This document shows, in pieces, positions 1-7,848 of a stretch of 64,000 nucleotides of DNA. The position numbers were made by a program, and so were the translations under genes. Each line of letters opens with the position of its first letter. Position 1 is the stretch's first letter. The stretch is taken from contig NZ_AP025343.1 of assembly GCF_021654775.1 (NCBI RefSeq), positions 2,199,501 through 2,263,500 of the forward strand, written 5' to 3'. The notes under the pieces are model-generated. The model searched no databases and had not been told where the DNA came from. It saw nothing but the letters and a program-made list of their open reading frames with translations. This stretch comes from Paenibacillus azoreducens (GTDB taxonomy: Bacteria > Bacillota > Bacilli > Paenibacillales > Paenibacillaceae).

Positions 1-126
1 TCTTGATCCGCGGCAGGGAGTATTTGTTAGAATATAATAATAAATTGGCAAAATGCCTTTGTAAATAACATGCCTAATGTAAATGTAAAAAGAGAGCATC
101 AGGAGAACAGGAACGGGAGTGAGCGG

Positions 127-2058
127 ATGAAGAAATGGATGCTGACGCTGGCGGCTTTTGTGCTGATCATGGTGATGACCGGCTGCCGGGAGACAGGTTA
201 TTCCATGGATCGAGCGGATGTGAAGGCCCATATTATGCCTGATGGCGATTTGTACGTAGAAGAACTGTTTACTTATTCGTTTCAAGGCAGTTTTAAGGGA
301 ACGACGAGGTATGTCGCTGCGGATCATAACGATATCGAGTTTTTTGAAGCCTATGCCCCGCCGAAAGGCAAAAAGCTGGGGAAATTCTCCTATGAAAATC
401 TCGAGCGTCTGAAAACGGAATGGGATAAGGACAATGATACGTATTACACATACAATGCGGCCAAGGATGAGGTCAAGCAGGTGTATTACCGCTACCGGAT
501 TCATCAGGCTGCCGTAAAATACAGCGACATAGGGAAGCTGGACTGGAGTTTTTTCAAAAAAAACGAACAGGACATAGCCAATGTCACCGTGGATGTGTAC
601 CTTCCTTCAAGCTACAATCCGGCCAATGTTCATGCCTTTCTGCATGACCGGACAGGCGGAAAACTGACGACAGGAGGTGAGTCGGCTGCTCATTACGAAA
701 ATCCGGAGCTGTCCCAATACGGCGATGCAGAAATAAGGATCTTTTTTCCGCAGGAGCAGATGCCGCTCATGGTCGAAAGCGATGATCAGGCATCCTACCA
801 AAAACTGCTGGCATCCGAGCAGAAATATCAGGAGCGGATAGATGCCCGGGACGCGTTCATGCAAAAAGCGGATGGTCCAATTCAGGCGCTGATCGTTATC
901 AGTCTTTTCGGCAGCGTGATGTACTCCCTCTCCTGGAGAAAAATAAAAGCGTGGCTCAGCCGCCGCGAAGTTACGGAGGAGGAACTGCAGCAGCTTGATC
1001 CTCTGCTCAAATCCTATATATGGCGAAAAGGAAAATTGAAGCAAAAAGATTTTGTGGCCGGGCTTATTTCCCTAAAAAGACGCGGTTTGGTTACGGTAAA
1101 GGAAGTTTCCGCATCCAAGCGTTTTTTGGAGGAACCTACGGCGCCGGATATGACGCTGCAGTTTACTTACCATGGTACTTTGGAGCAGCTTAATGAGGCG
1201 GATCGCCATTTGATCCAGTGGCTTTTCAGCAAAAGGAACAATACTTGGGTATTCCAGTTGGATTCTGTAGCCGGGCCGACATTCAAGGAAAAGGAACACC
1301 CCGAGCGGCTGACCTATTACCGCCAAGCAGCGAAAAAGCATGAGGAACGGTTCAAAGAATGGAAAAAGATCATTTCAGACATAGAGCCGTACTCGCGCGA
1401 GGTCAGGGTTAACAAGCTTTCCGGATGGCTGGTGCCGCTGATGGTCATCTTACATTACGGGTTGCTGCTTTATCTTTTTTATGCCGATGCCGCCTCCCGT
1501 CTGGAGGTTATATTAGTGGCAGTTATAGTGGGCATTTTCGGCGCTGTCGCTTGTTTGAAACATCGCTCCAAGCTTTGGATCATCCTTTATTTCGTTGCTT
1601 GTTTTGCCGCCGGAACCCAGTTGGCTTACGAGAAAGTGGCGGACAACTATTTGATTTTGGCGCTCTGCTCGATGCTGTTTGCGGTCCTTGTTCCCAGACA
1701 TGTCTTGTCTGCAACGATGCTGCGGTACCGGTATGCGCTTAAGGCATGGAAGAAGAAGGTTAAAAAAGGCGATGATTTTTGGACGGGGAGCGAAACCGAT
1801 GTGGAAAGGAATGCGGAGAATGCGGTTTTGATCGGCATGATTCCGGAATATATGAAAAACATGAACACCAAGAGACAGGAAGGAGCGACCGCATATGCGG
1901 CTGCGGCTCCGATTCTCTTCAGCGTCAATTTTCTATCTTCGCTGCAATATACGCAAAGTAATCTTAACTTTACGCCCCCAAGTTCTTCCACCGGTTCGGG
2001 AAGCAGCTACAGCGCCAGCGGCGGAAGCGGCGGCGGGGGAGGTACAGGGGCTTTTTAG
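127..2058 (+). CDS. DUF2207 family membrane protein
   Basis: The product has 643 residues and is predicted to sit in the cell envelope. An N-terminal hydrophobic signal ends in a lipobox-like MTGC with Cys at residue 20. An extracellular domain follows to about residue 245, then a membrane segment near 250-268, a cytoplasmic part, and a cluster of hydrophobic segments at about 433-525. The C-terminal tail is rich in Ser and Gly, which is typical of DUF2207 proteins. The family has no established function. I chose the ATG at 127 over an upstream in-frame ATG at 70 because the signal peptide begins exactly there. The stop codon lies inside a terminator hairpin. Family call is by overall architecture and remembered similarity; function is unknown. 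Confidence 0.8.
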   Translation: MKKWMLTLAAFVLIMVMTGCRETGYSMDRADVKAHIMPDGDLYVEELFTYSFQGSFKGTTRYVAADHNDIEFFEAYAPPKGKKLGKFSYENLERLKTEWDKDNDTYYTYNAAKDEVKQVYYRYRIHQAAVKYSDIGKLDWSFFKKNEQDIANVTVDVYLPSSYNPANVHAFLHDRTGGKLTTGGESAAHYENPELSQYGDAEIRIFFPQEQMPLMVESDDQASYQKLLASEQKYQERIDARDAFMQKADGPIQALIVISLFGSVMYSLSWRKIKAWLSRREVTEEELQQLDPLLKSYIWRKGKLKQKDFVAGLISLKRRGLVTVKEVSASKRFLEEPTAPDMTLQFTYHGTLEQLNEADRHLIQWLFSKRNNTWVFQLDSVAGPTFKEKEHPERLTYYRQAAKKHEERFKEWKKIISDIEPYSREVRVNKLSGWLVPLMVILHYGLLLYLFYADAASRLEVILVAVIVGIFGAVACLKHRSKLWIILYFVACFAAGTQLAYEKVADNYLILALCSMLFAVLVPRHVLSATMLRYRYALKAWKKKVKKGDDFWTGSETDVERNAENAVLIGMIPEYMKNMNTKRQEGATAYAAAAPILFSVNFLSSLQYTQSNLNFTPPSSSTGSGSSYSASGGSGGGGGTGAF

Positions 2059-2071
2059 CCCCTGTATTTTT
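2043..2071 (+). terminator. Rho-independent terminator overlapping the DUF2207 stop codon
   Basis: A perfect 10-bp stem, TACAGGGGCT and AGCCCCTGTA, has a four-T loop and is followed by TTTTTAT. The TAG stop codon of the upstream gene forms part of the loop and 3' arm. Confidence 0.85.
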
Positions 2072-2187
2072 ATGCATAAAGTTTGTGTTTTACCTCACAT
2101 CGGATGGCATGTATCCAAAAATCCGTTTATAATAGAGAACAGAATGAAAGCAAAGAGATACTATATTGATTGCTTTGGGAGGATTTT

Positions 2188-3162
2188 ATGAAACAGATTA
2201 ACATTGGTATTGTAGGCTACGGAAATTTGGGCAAAGGCGTGGAAAAAGCAATCCGCCAAAACCCTGATCTTCAGCTTGAAGCGATCTTTACCCGGCGGGA
2301 GCCGCAGGGCGTACAGGCAAGCGTTCCAGTTTTACATATCTCGGAAGCGGAAAAATACGTCGGTAAAATTGACGTCATGATCCTGTGCGGAGGATCGGCA
2401 ACCGATTTGCCTGAACAAGGACCGGAGTTCGCCAAGCTTTTCAATACAGTTGACAGCTTCGATACGCATGCGCGCATTCCTGAGTATTTTGCGACGGTGG
2501 ATGCCGCAGCTTCTGCCGCTGGACATGTCAGCGTTATCTCCACAGGTTGGGACCCGGGCCTCTTCTCGCTGAACCGCATGCTTGCGGAAGCGATTTTGCC
2601 TGAAGGCAAAGAATACACGTTCTGGGGCCGTGGCGTCAGCCAAGGTCACTCCGATGCCATCCGCCGCGTGGAAGGCGTTAAAAACGGCGTGCAGTACACG
2701 ATTCCGGTGGAAGCGGCGGTGGCTAAAGTGCGTGCCGGCGAAAATCCGGAACTGACAACCCGCCAAAAGCATCTGCGCGAATGTTTTGTCGTGGCCGAAG
2801 AAGGCGCGGACCTGGCCCGGATTGAAAAAGAAATTAAAGAAATGCCGAATTACTTCTCCGACTATGATACAACGGTTAACTTTATCAGCGAAGAAGAGCT
2901 GAAAGCCAACCATTCGGCGATGCCTCACGGCGGTACCGTGCTTCGCAGCGGACGTACCGGCGAGAACAGCACGCAAATCATCGAATTCGGCCTGAAGCTC
3001 GACAGTAATCCGGAGTTTACGGCCAGCGTGCTGGTCGCTTATGCGCGTGCGGCGGCAAAGCTGTCCGCTCAAGGAGACAAAGGCGCCAAAACGGTATTCG
3101 ATATTCCGTTCGGCCTGCTGTCGCCTAAATCGGCAGAGCAGCTGCGCAAGGAATTGCTGTAA
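2188..3162 (+). CDS. ddh: meso-Diaminopimelate D-dehydrogenase
   Basis: This 324-residue enzyme makes meso-2,6-diaminopimelate from tetrahydrodipicolinate in one NADPH-dependent step, feeding lysine and peptidoglycan synthesis in the cytoplasm. The N-terminus carries the Rossmann motif GYGNLGKG near residues 8-15. Later segments (FDTHARIP, STGWDPGLFSLNRM) match what I know of the Ddh family, and the length equals the usual 320-326 residues. The ATG at 2188 is preceded by GGGAGGA at a good distance. The gene stands alone between two terminators, so it is probably monocistronic. A TATAAT at 2128-2133 may be its -10 box, but no convincing -35 box is visible. Confidence 0.9.
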   Translation: MKQINIGIVGYGNLGKGVEKAIRQNPDLQLEAIFTRREPQGVQASVPVLHISEAEKYVGKIDVMILCGGSATDLPEQGPEFAKLFNTVDSFDTHARIPEYFATVDAAASAAGHVSVISTGWDPGLFSLNRMLAEAILPEGKEYTFWGRGVSQGHSDAIRRVEGVKNGVQYTIPVEAAVAKVRAGENPELTTRQKHLRECFVVAEEGADLARIEKEIKEMPNYFSDYDTTVNFISEEELKANHSAMPHGGTVLRSGRTGENSTQIIEFGLKLDSNPEFTASVLVAYARAAAKLSAQGDKGAKTVFDIPFGLLSPKSAEQLRKELL

Positions 3163-3184
3163 CTTATAAGCGAACCGGTTGCAT

Positions 3185-3228
3185 AAAGGCATCATTCCAT
3201 CCATAATGGGTTGGAATGATGCCTTTTT
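3185..3228 (+). terminator. Terminator downstream of ddh
   Basis: The arms AAAGGCATCATTCCA (3185-3199) and TGGAATGATGCCTTT (3212-3226) pair perfectly and are followed by T residues. The hairpin also argues against a start codon for the next gene upstream of about 3230. Confidence 0.88.
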
Positions 3229-3271
3229 CCATTTCATTTGGAAGAACGGACCGAAAGGAGCGGAAATCCTC

Positions 3272-4033
3272 ATGTTAGACCCGCGCTCATTATATCTGCG
3301 GAGCATGATGCTGAAGAGGGAAGAGGTGCCTTCGTTTCGGAGATATCCTTTTAATTTGCCTGCGGTTCACGATTTTGCCAGCCTGTCATTTCGCCAGCCG
3401 GTGACCTTTATTGTGGGGGAAAACGGTTCGGGAAAGTCGACGCTGCTCGAAGCGATGGCCATCGCCTGGGGTTTTAATCCCGAGGGAGGAACGGTCAACT
3501 TCGCTTTTGAAACTCAGGCCTCCCATTCGGAACTGCATCAATATCTGCGCTTGGCCAGGGGGACGACAAGGCCGAAGGATGGCTTCTTCTTCCGGGCGGA
3601 AAGCTATTATAACGTAGCAACGAATATTGACCGGTTGGATGCCGAGGAGAGCTTCGGCCCTCCCATCAGGGATTCGTATGGCGGCAAATCGCTTCACGAG
3701 CAGTCTCATGGCGAAAGTTTTTTTGCCGCTTTCATGCATCGGTTCGGAGGCAGGGGGCTGTATCTGATGGACGAACCGGAAGCCGCCTTGTCTCCGCTGA
3801 AGCAGCTGTCTATGCTGTCCCGCATACATCAGCTGGTCGCCAAGCGGTCGCAATTCGTGATCGCAACGCATTCGCCGATTCTGATGTCCTATCCGCATGC
3901 TGAAATATGGCTGCTGGATGAAAAGGGCATGCGCCAGGTAGAGCTGGAGGAAACAGAGCATTATATCATCACACGGAAAATGATGAATAACCGCGAGCAG
4001 ATGCTGGATATTTTGCTGGAAGAAGAGTATTGA
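3272..4033 (+). CDS. AAA family ATPase (ABC-ATPase-like)
   Basis: The 253-residue protein is a predicted cytoplasmic ATPase of the COG3910 type. It shows a Walker A motif GENGSGKST at residues 49-57, a signature-like SHGESF near 144-149, a Walker B motif LYLMDEPEAAL near 164-174, and an H-loop ATHSPIL near 199-205. There are no membrane segments, so it is not an integral transporter subunit. The ATG at 3272 follows AAAGGAG; a longer reading from 3179 would have to translate through the ddh terminator hairpin. No partner gene lies next to it, and the substrate or role is unknown. Confidence 0.8.
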   Translation: MLDPRSLYLRSMMLKREEVPSFRRYPFNLPAVHDFASLSFRQPVTFIVGENGSGKSTLLEAMAIAWGFNPEGGTVNFAFETQASHSELHQYLRLARGTTRPKDGFFFRAESYYNVATNIDRLDAEESFGPPIRDSYGGKSLHEQSHGESFFAAFMHRFGGRGLYLMDEPEAALSPLKQLSMLSRIHQLVAKRSQFVIATHSPILMSYPHAEIWLLDEKGMRQVELEETEHYIITRKMMNNREQMLDILLEEEY

Positions 4034-4130
4034 CAGCCTGGCTTGCCATGGCCTAGGGAATTAAACGCGATTGAAGCGAATTTTTAGAGCGTGTTTAAAT
4101 ATCATATTGTTGTCTACTATATTTCTACAA

Positions 4131-4183
4131 AAAAAGCGGCTGTTCACCGGTTCAAGAGAGAACCAAGCGAACAGCCGCTTTTT
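4131..4183. terminator. Bidirectional terminator between the AAA ATPase and trhO
   Basis: AAAAAGCGGCTGTTC (4131-4145) pairs with GAACAGCCGCTTTTT (4169-4183). A/T runs on both sides let it serve the converging plus-strand ATPase gene and minus-strand trhO. Confidence 0.9.
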
Positions 4184-4202
4184 AAAGCTTAAGCTTGTGA
4201 AT

Positions 4203-5102
4203 TTACGCTTTTACGCCGAGCACGGCTTCCCTGCACTCGTCGGAGCAGAAGGATTGGTGCTCTTCTTCGCAGTCCGTGCAGCAAACATGTTGTTTGTTGC
4301 ACACCGGATTCGCGCAGTTGATGTAGCGGTCTTCCGTTTTGCCGCAGTGATGGCATTTGGCAATAACCACGTCTTCATCGGTACGGTTGATCGGCACCGA
4401 AATGCGTTCGTCGAAGACGTAACATTTTCCATCCCACAGGCGACCTTTTACTTCAGGGTCCTTGCCGTAGGTGACGATGCCGCCTTCAAGCTGGTTAACA
4501 TCTTGGAAGCCCTCATGGATAAGGAATCCGGTCAGCTTCTCGCAGCGAATGCCGCCCGTGCAGTAGGTTAATACTTTTTTGTCCTTGTACTCGCTAAGGT
4601 TGTTGCGGATCCACTCGGGAAACTCGCGGAAAGATTCGACCTCGGGACGGATGGCGCCTCTGAAATGACCGATGTCGTATTCATAGTCATTGCGGCCGTC
4701 GATGACGACGACGTCATCTCTCTCCAGCAAATCATGCCATTCCTTCGGTGAAAGTCTTTTTCCGCCGATTACGTTCGGGTCAAGCGGTTTTTCGTAACGG
4801 AACGTTACGAGTTCCTTTTTATGGCGCACGAAAATTTTCTTGAACGCATGGCCGTCGGCTTCGTCGATTTTAAAGAAGACGTCGGAGAACAGAGGATTGG
4901 CTTTCAGGTCATTCATATATTTTTCGGTTTGTTCCACTGTTCCGGACAATGTGCCGTTAATCCCTTCAGACGCGATCAAAATGCGTCCTTTGACGCCAAG
5001 ATCCTTGCAGTATTGCAGATGTTCCGCGGTAAACTGCTCCGGATCAGGGATATTCACGAACTTATAATATAGCAAAATGCGGTAATCTTTTGATGCTGTC
5101 AT
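4203..5102 (-). CDS. trhO: tRNA uridine(34) hydroxylase, rhodanese-like
   Basis: TrhO (formerly UPF0176/YbfQ/YceA) performs oxygen-dependent hydroxylation of the wobble uridine in some tRNAs, the first step towards methoxyuridine. The 299 residues comprise an N-terminal acylphosphatase-like domain, a rhodanese domain at about 120-220 with the active-site loop CTGGIRCEK starting at Cys181, and a Cys-rich C-terminus (CHHCGK, CANPVC, CCTDC, CSDEC) that looks zinc-binding. All expected parts are present. The minus-strand ATG at 5102 is preceded by AGGTGA. Downstream it shares a bidirectional terminator with the AAA ATPase gene. The assignment is firm; the catalytic role is family knowledge. Confidence 0.92.
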   Translation of the reverse strand: MTASKDYRILLYYKFVNIPDPEQFTAEHLQYCKDLGVKGRILIASEGINGTLSGTVEQTEKYMNDLKANPLFSDVFFKIDEADGHAFKKIFVRHKKELVTFRYEKPLDPNVIGGKRLSPKEWHDLLERDDVVVIDGRNDYEYDIGHFRGAIRPEVESFREFPEWIRNNLSEYKDKKVLTYCTGGIRCEKLTGFLIHEGFQDVNQLEGGIVTYGKDPEVKGRLWDGKCYVFDERISVPINRTDEDVVIAKCHHCGKTEDRYINCANPVCNKQHVCCTDCEEEHQSFCSDECREAVLGVKA

Positions 5103-5194
5103 GATTATTCACCTATCTTGTTTTGTAAATTTATCTTAAGAATTGAGAATTTTAAGTTTCCGGCGAGACCAAGACATCCCATAAGCGTAAAATA

Positions 5195-5298
5195 ACCCCA
5201 CAAAAGAGTATCGGAAAGAAGTCCGACGCCTCTCAAAGAGGGGCGCTTTTGCGGAGCAAAAGTACTGAGTGGAGCCTATGCTTCGATGCTTATTCCAA
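5195..5298 (-). repeat. Repeat family A, long variant, inverted copy
   Basis: Read on the minus strand this is family A with an extra block of about 60 bp containing small hairpins. The part at 5195-5271 is nearly identical, inverted, to 7732-7808 on the other side of the group II intron. The copy lacks the GGGTCCCCGCAAAGT end found in other members; a family B fragment adjoins it instead. Confidence 0.8.
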
Positions 5299-5343
5299 AA
5301 GGCGGTCTATCTTCTGAACTCACGCCAATAGACGTTTTTCTAA
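5299..5343 (+). repeat. Repeat family B, partial copy (B1)
   Basis: It contains GGCGGTCTATCTTCT, then a diverged centre and GACGTTTTTCT, matching the right two thirds of the B units at 5531 and 5641. The left GAAAAAC end is missing. Confidence 0.65.
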
Positions 5344-5530
5344 TCTATTGTAGATGATCGGAGTAGCGATAGTCAACTTCAAAAGTGTGGAACTCATCCC
5401 ATAAGCGGCTGTAAAACGCTGGTATAGCCATTATTTCCAGCTTGCTCGCGGGAAGAGAATAAATTCGAGAAAATGAAGAAGATAATCGATAGAGCTTGCC
5501 TAAAAAGACCGATATAGTAAGGTTGTACTT
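5344..5530. other. Intergenic stretch with no recognised gene
   Basis: The stretch lies between family B copies. A 66-codon reading frame on the minus strand (5345-5545) has no credible ribosome binding site, runs into repeat sequence at its N-terminus and resembles nothing I recognise. It could be a remnant. I see no RNA gene. Confidence 0.4.
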
Positions 5531-5595
5531 GAGAAAAACTACCACTAAATGCGGTCTGTCTTCTATGAAAGTACGTCGATAGGCGTTTTTCTTAA
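5531..5595 (+). repeat. Repeat family B copy (B2)
   Basis: The unit begins GAGAAAAACTACCACT and ends GGCGTTTTTCTTAAG, with the conserved centre GCGGTCTGTCTTCTATGAAA. The ends can pair to form a hairpin ending in a T-rich tract. Confidence 0.8.
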
Positions 5596-5706
5596 GATAT
5601 CAGAAAGTATAAACATTCGGGGAAGCGCATCCTGATATCGCAAGAAAAACTACCGCTAAATGCGGTCTGTCTTCTATGAAAGTACGTCGATAGACGTTTT
5701 TCTTAA
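5596..5706 (+). repeat. Repeat family B copy (B3) with its upstream hairpin
   Basis: A small inverted repeat (GATATCAG near 5596, CTGATATC ending near 5639) precedes a B hairpin at 5641-5706. The same two-part layout occurs at 34902-35014. The hairpin ends with GTTTTTCTTA immediately before the group II intron. Confidence 0.8.
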
Positions 5707-6241
5707 CATAGCGCGCCTAGCCAAGCTAGGCACAACTCATTGATGAAAGTTCAATCGAGGTAAGAGCCAAGTCGCCTCGTAGCTGACAGGCAACTGGTGG
5801 AGAGATCCTAAGGTTGAAGCCCTGTGACAAAGTAACTCCGAGAGGAGTGCGAGCAAAACAGCAGGCCGTAACATGAAGTGAATCCTGCCGCGTCGTCAAA
5901 AAGACCTGAAAAGGACAAGAGGGAGTCGAGCCTCGTATGTTTGGGCGAAGACCATGGAACGCGTGAAGCCCTTGGAAGTGCAGCGCGGAAGAACTCTCCG
6001 GCGTAAGGGGATCGGCATGCTGGGAAAGTTGTGCTTGGAACTAGGGAGACCCTAACCCGCACGAGATTTTTTTTCGTAAGGAGCGGACCTATAAGCCCGA
6101 AAGGTGAAGTGGCGAGCTGCGGGAAGGGAGTCGGAGGGGGCCGTAGTACCTGTGAAGTGAGGACAACAAAACCTCATGGAGGGAAGGGCGCTGAAAGGCA
6201 ATACCCTACTTTGTTCAAGTAAGTTGAGGAGGTACGAGTGA

Positions 6242-7543
6242 GTGAATGCAGTCAAACCTGCTAACTACGCCAAAGCCAAAGCTCAAGAACTTCAAGACAA
6301 GCTATATCTTGCCGCCAAGGAAAATCCTAAGCGAAGGTTTCATGCACTCTACGACAAGATTTATCGGGAAGATATTCTTTGGGAAGCATGGAGACGAGTC
6401 AAAAGCAATAAGGGCAGTGGAGGTATCGATGGAATAACGATTGATCACATCGTGAAGGTATACGGGGCGGAGCGGTTCGTGGAAGAAATCCGTGAAAAAC
6501 TGATTTCGGGAACGTATCATCCACTACCGGCCAGACGCAAAGAGATAGCCAAGTCGGACGGAAAACTTCGCCCGCTTGGAATTCCTTCTATAATCGATCG
6601 CGTTGTGCAAATGGCAACCAAAATCGTAACTGAGCCGATCTTCGAAGCGGATTTCAAGGATTGCTCCTATGGATTCCGACCCAAACGAAGCCAACATGGT
6701 GCCATTCGCCATATCCGACGAGAGGTCAGAAAAGGCGTATATTGGGTAGTAGATGTTGATATTAAAGGCTACTTTGACAACATTCAACATGAAAAGCTGA
6801 TGAAGCTTGTGGAGCAAAGAATAAGCGACAGAAGAATACTCAAGCTGATGTGGAAATGGCTGAAGGCAGGATTCGTAAAAGATGATCAGTTCTACGAAAC
6901 CGACCTCGGAAGCCCTCAAGGCTCAGTCATAAGTCCGTTACTTTCAAATATCTACCTGAACTACCTCGACACGATCTGGGAAAACAAATTCACTGAACTT
7001 GGCGCCATCGTTCGATACGCGGACGATCTAGTCATCCTGTGCAAAACCAAAGAGCAAGCGATGAAATCGATAGATGTACTGAAAGCTGTATTTAGCAAAC
7101 TTGAGATACAGATCAATACATCCAAATCCAAGCTCATCAACCTATGGGACGATAAGAGGGGATTCGACTTTCTGGGCATGCATCACCGAAAAATTCCAAA
7201 GCAGGTGAAGGGTGTGGATCGCTATATGTTGCGAAGTTACCCCTCGAAGAAAGCCATGAAGAATATGAAGGAAAAGGTAAAGGAAGTCACTGAGCCGCGT
7301 AATCGACTATTCTGGACAATGAACAGAATGGTCGAAGAACTCAACCCGAAGATTCAAGGGTGGAGAAATTACTACGCGATAGATTCTTTTGCTGATCTAT
7401 TTCTGAATAAAATCGACTGGTACATTCGGAAAAGGTTGACCTTGTTTTGGAACAAGAAACGTAATCGTCATAAGAAGCACAGTAAATCCAGAGTCGCGAG
7501 CATTGTTGCGCAGCATTCGGGATTAAAGAAACTTGTAGGATAG
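6242..7543 (+). CDS. ltrA: Group II intron reverse transcriptase/maturase
   Basis: This 433-residue intron-encoded protein helps the intron RNA fold and splice and reverse-transcribes it during retrohoming. The reverse transcriptase core is complete: a GIDGIT segment near residue 62, GFRPKRSQHGA, the block GSPQGSVISPLLSN, and the catalytic YADD at residues 259-262. A maturase/X domain follows (IQGWRNYYA). The protein ends with a short basic tail and shows no HNH endonuclease. The GTG start at 6242 is preceded by GAGGAGG (6226-6232). The reading frame is intact, so the element may still be active. Confidence 0.92.
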   Translation: MNAVKPANYAKAKAQELQDKLYLAAKENPKRRFHALYDKIYREDILWEAWRRVKSNKGSGGIDGITIDHIVKVYGAERFVEEIREKLISGTYHPLPARRKEIAKSDGKLRPLGIPSIIDRVVQMATKIVTEPIFEADFKDCSYGFRPKRSQHGAIRHIRREVRKGVYWVVDVDIKGYFDNIQHEKLMKLVEQRISDRRILKLMWKWLKAGFVKDDQFYETDLGSPQGSVISPLLSNIYLNYLDTIWENKFTELGAIVRYADDLVILCKTKEQAMKSIDVLKAVFSKLEIQINTSKSKLINLWDDKRGFDFLGMHHRKIPKQVKGVDRYMLRSYPSKKAMKNMKEKVKEVTEPRNRLFWTMNRMVEELNPKIQGWRNYYAIDSFADLFLNKIDWYIRKRLTLFWNKKRNRHKKHSKSRVASIVAQHSGLKKLVG

Positions 7544-7578
7544 GAAAGTATCGCAAAGCGGAAGAAAGAAGAACATCG

Positions 7579-7613
7579 GAAAGCCGGATGACGGAAAACG
7601 TCACGTCCGGTTT
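7579..7613 (+). other. Group II intron domain V
   Basis: The 34-nt hairpin AGCCGGATGACGGAAAACG... pairs with ...CGTCACGTCCGGTTT. It carries the AGC triad and GAAA-type loop of the catalytic domain V. Domain VI (about 7620-7677) follows, with arms GAGCTGGAAA and TTTCAGTTC. Confidence 0.75.
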
Positions 7614-7690
7614 GATGCAGGGGGAGCTGGAAAAGTAAAGAAGAGGGCTTTCACCCTCCAATGAAATTTCAGTTCTCTACTCTACAACTT

Positions 7691-7813
7691 CCCGGGTCCC
7701 CGCAAAGTAATCGGAATAAAAGGCTACACGTCACTCAGTACTTTTGCTTCGCAAAAGCGCCCCTCTGTGAGAGGCGTCGGACTTCTTTCCGATACGCTTT
7801 GTGGGGGTATTTT
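7691..7813 (+). repeat. Repeat family A, long variant, direct copy
   Basis: It starts GGGTCCCCGCAAAGTA and ends CTTTGTGGGGGTATTTTA. Between them are three mini-hairpins: TTTTGCTTCGCAAAA, CCCCTCTGTGAGAGG and CGGACTTCTTTCCG. It forms the inverted partner of 5195-5271 and lies in the leader region of the next gene. Confidence 0.8.
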
Positions 7814-7848
7814 AAAAAGCTGTACGGTCAATTTAGGGGGACTTGCCG

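Larger units (their letters stand above)
5711..7685 (+). mobile_element. Group II intron (self-splicing retroelement)
   Basis: The element comprises a roughly 530-nt structured 5' region, a maturase gene, and domains V and VI. The proposed 5' end is GCGCGCC at 5711, close to the usual GUGCG, followed by the hairpin CCTAGC/GCTAGG. The proposed 3' end is ...CTCTACTCTAC at 7685, ending in the usual AY. Both boundaries come from sequence pattern only. The element lies between a family B hairpin with a T-rich end and a family A repeat, so it interrupts no gene. The subclass is uncertain; domain V resembles bacterial introns that lack an endonuclease domain. Confidence 0.8.

Noticed and set aside
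3179..3271. N-terminal extension of the AAA ATPase from an upstream start
   Set aside because: It would encode through the ddh terminator hairpin; the ATG at 3272 has a proper ribosome binding site.
2332..3306. 324-codon minus-strand frame opposite ddh
   Set aside because: Runs across the ddh terminator and has no recognisable features.
4071..4571. 166-codon plus-strand frame over the 3' part of trhO
   Set aside because: Overlaps a terminator and the well-supported trhO gene on the other strand.
5299..5706. Closely spaced similar repeats suggesting a CRISPR array
   Set aside because: Units are 45-65 bp, unevenly spaced, form hairpins and recur at 34.9 kb; no cas genes are present.
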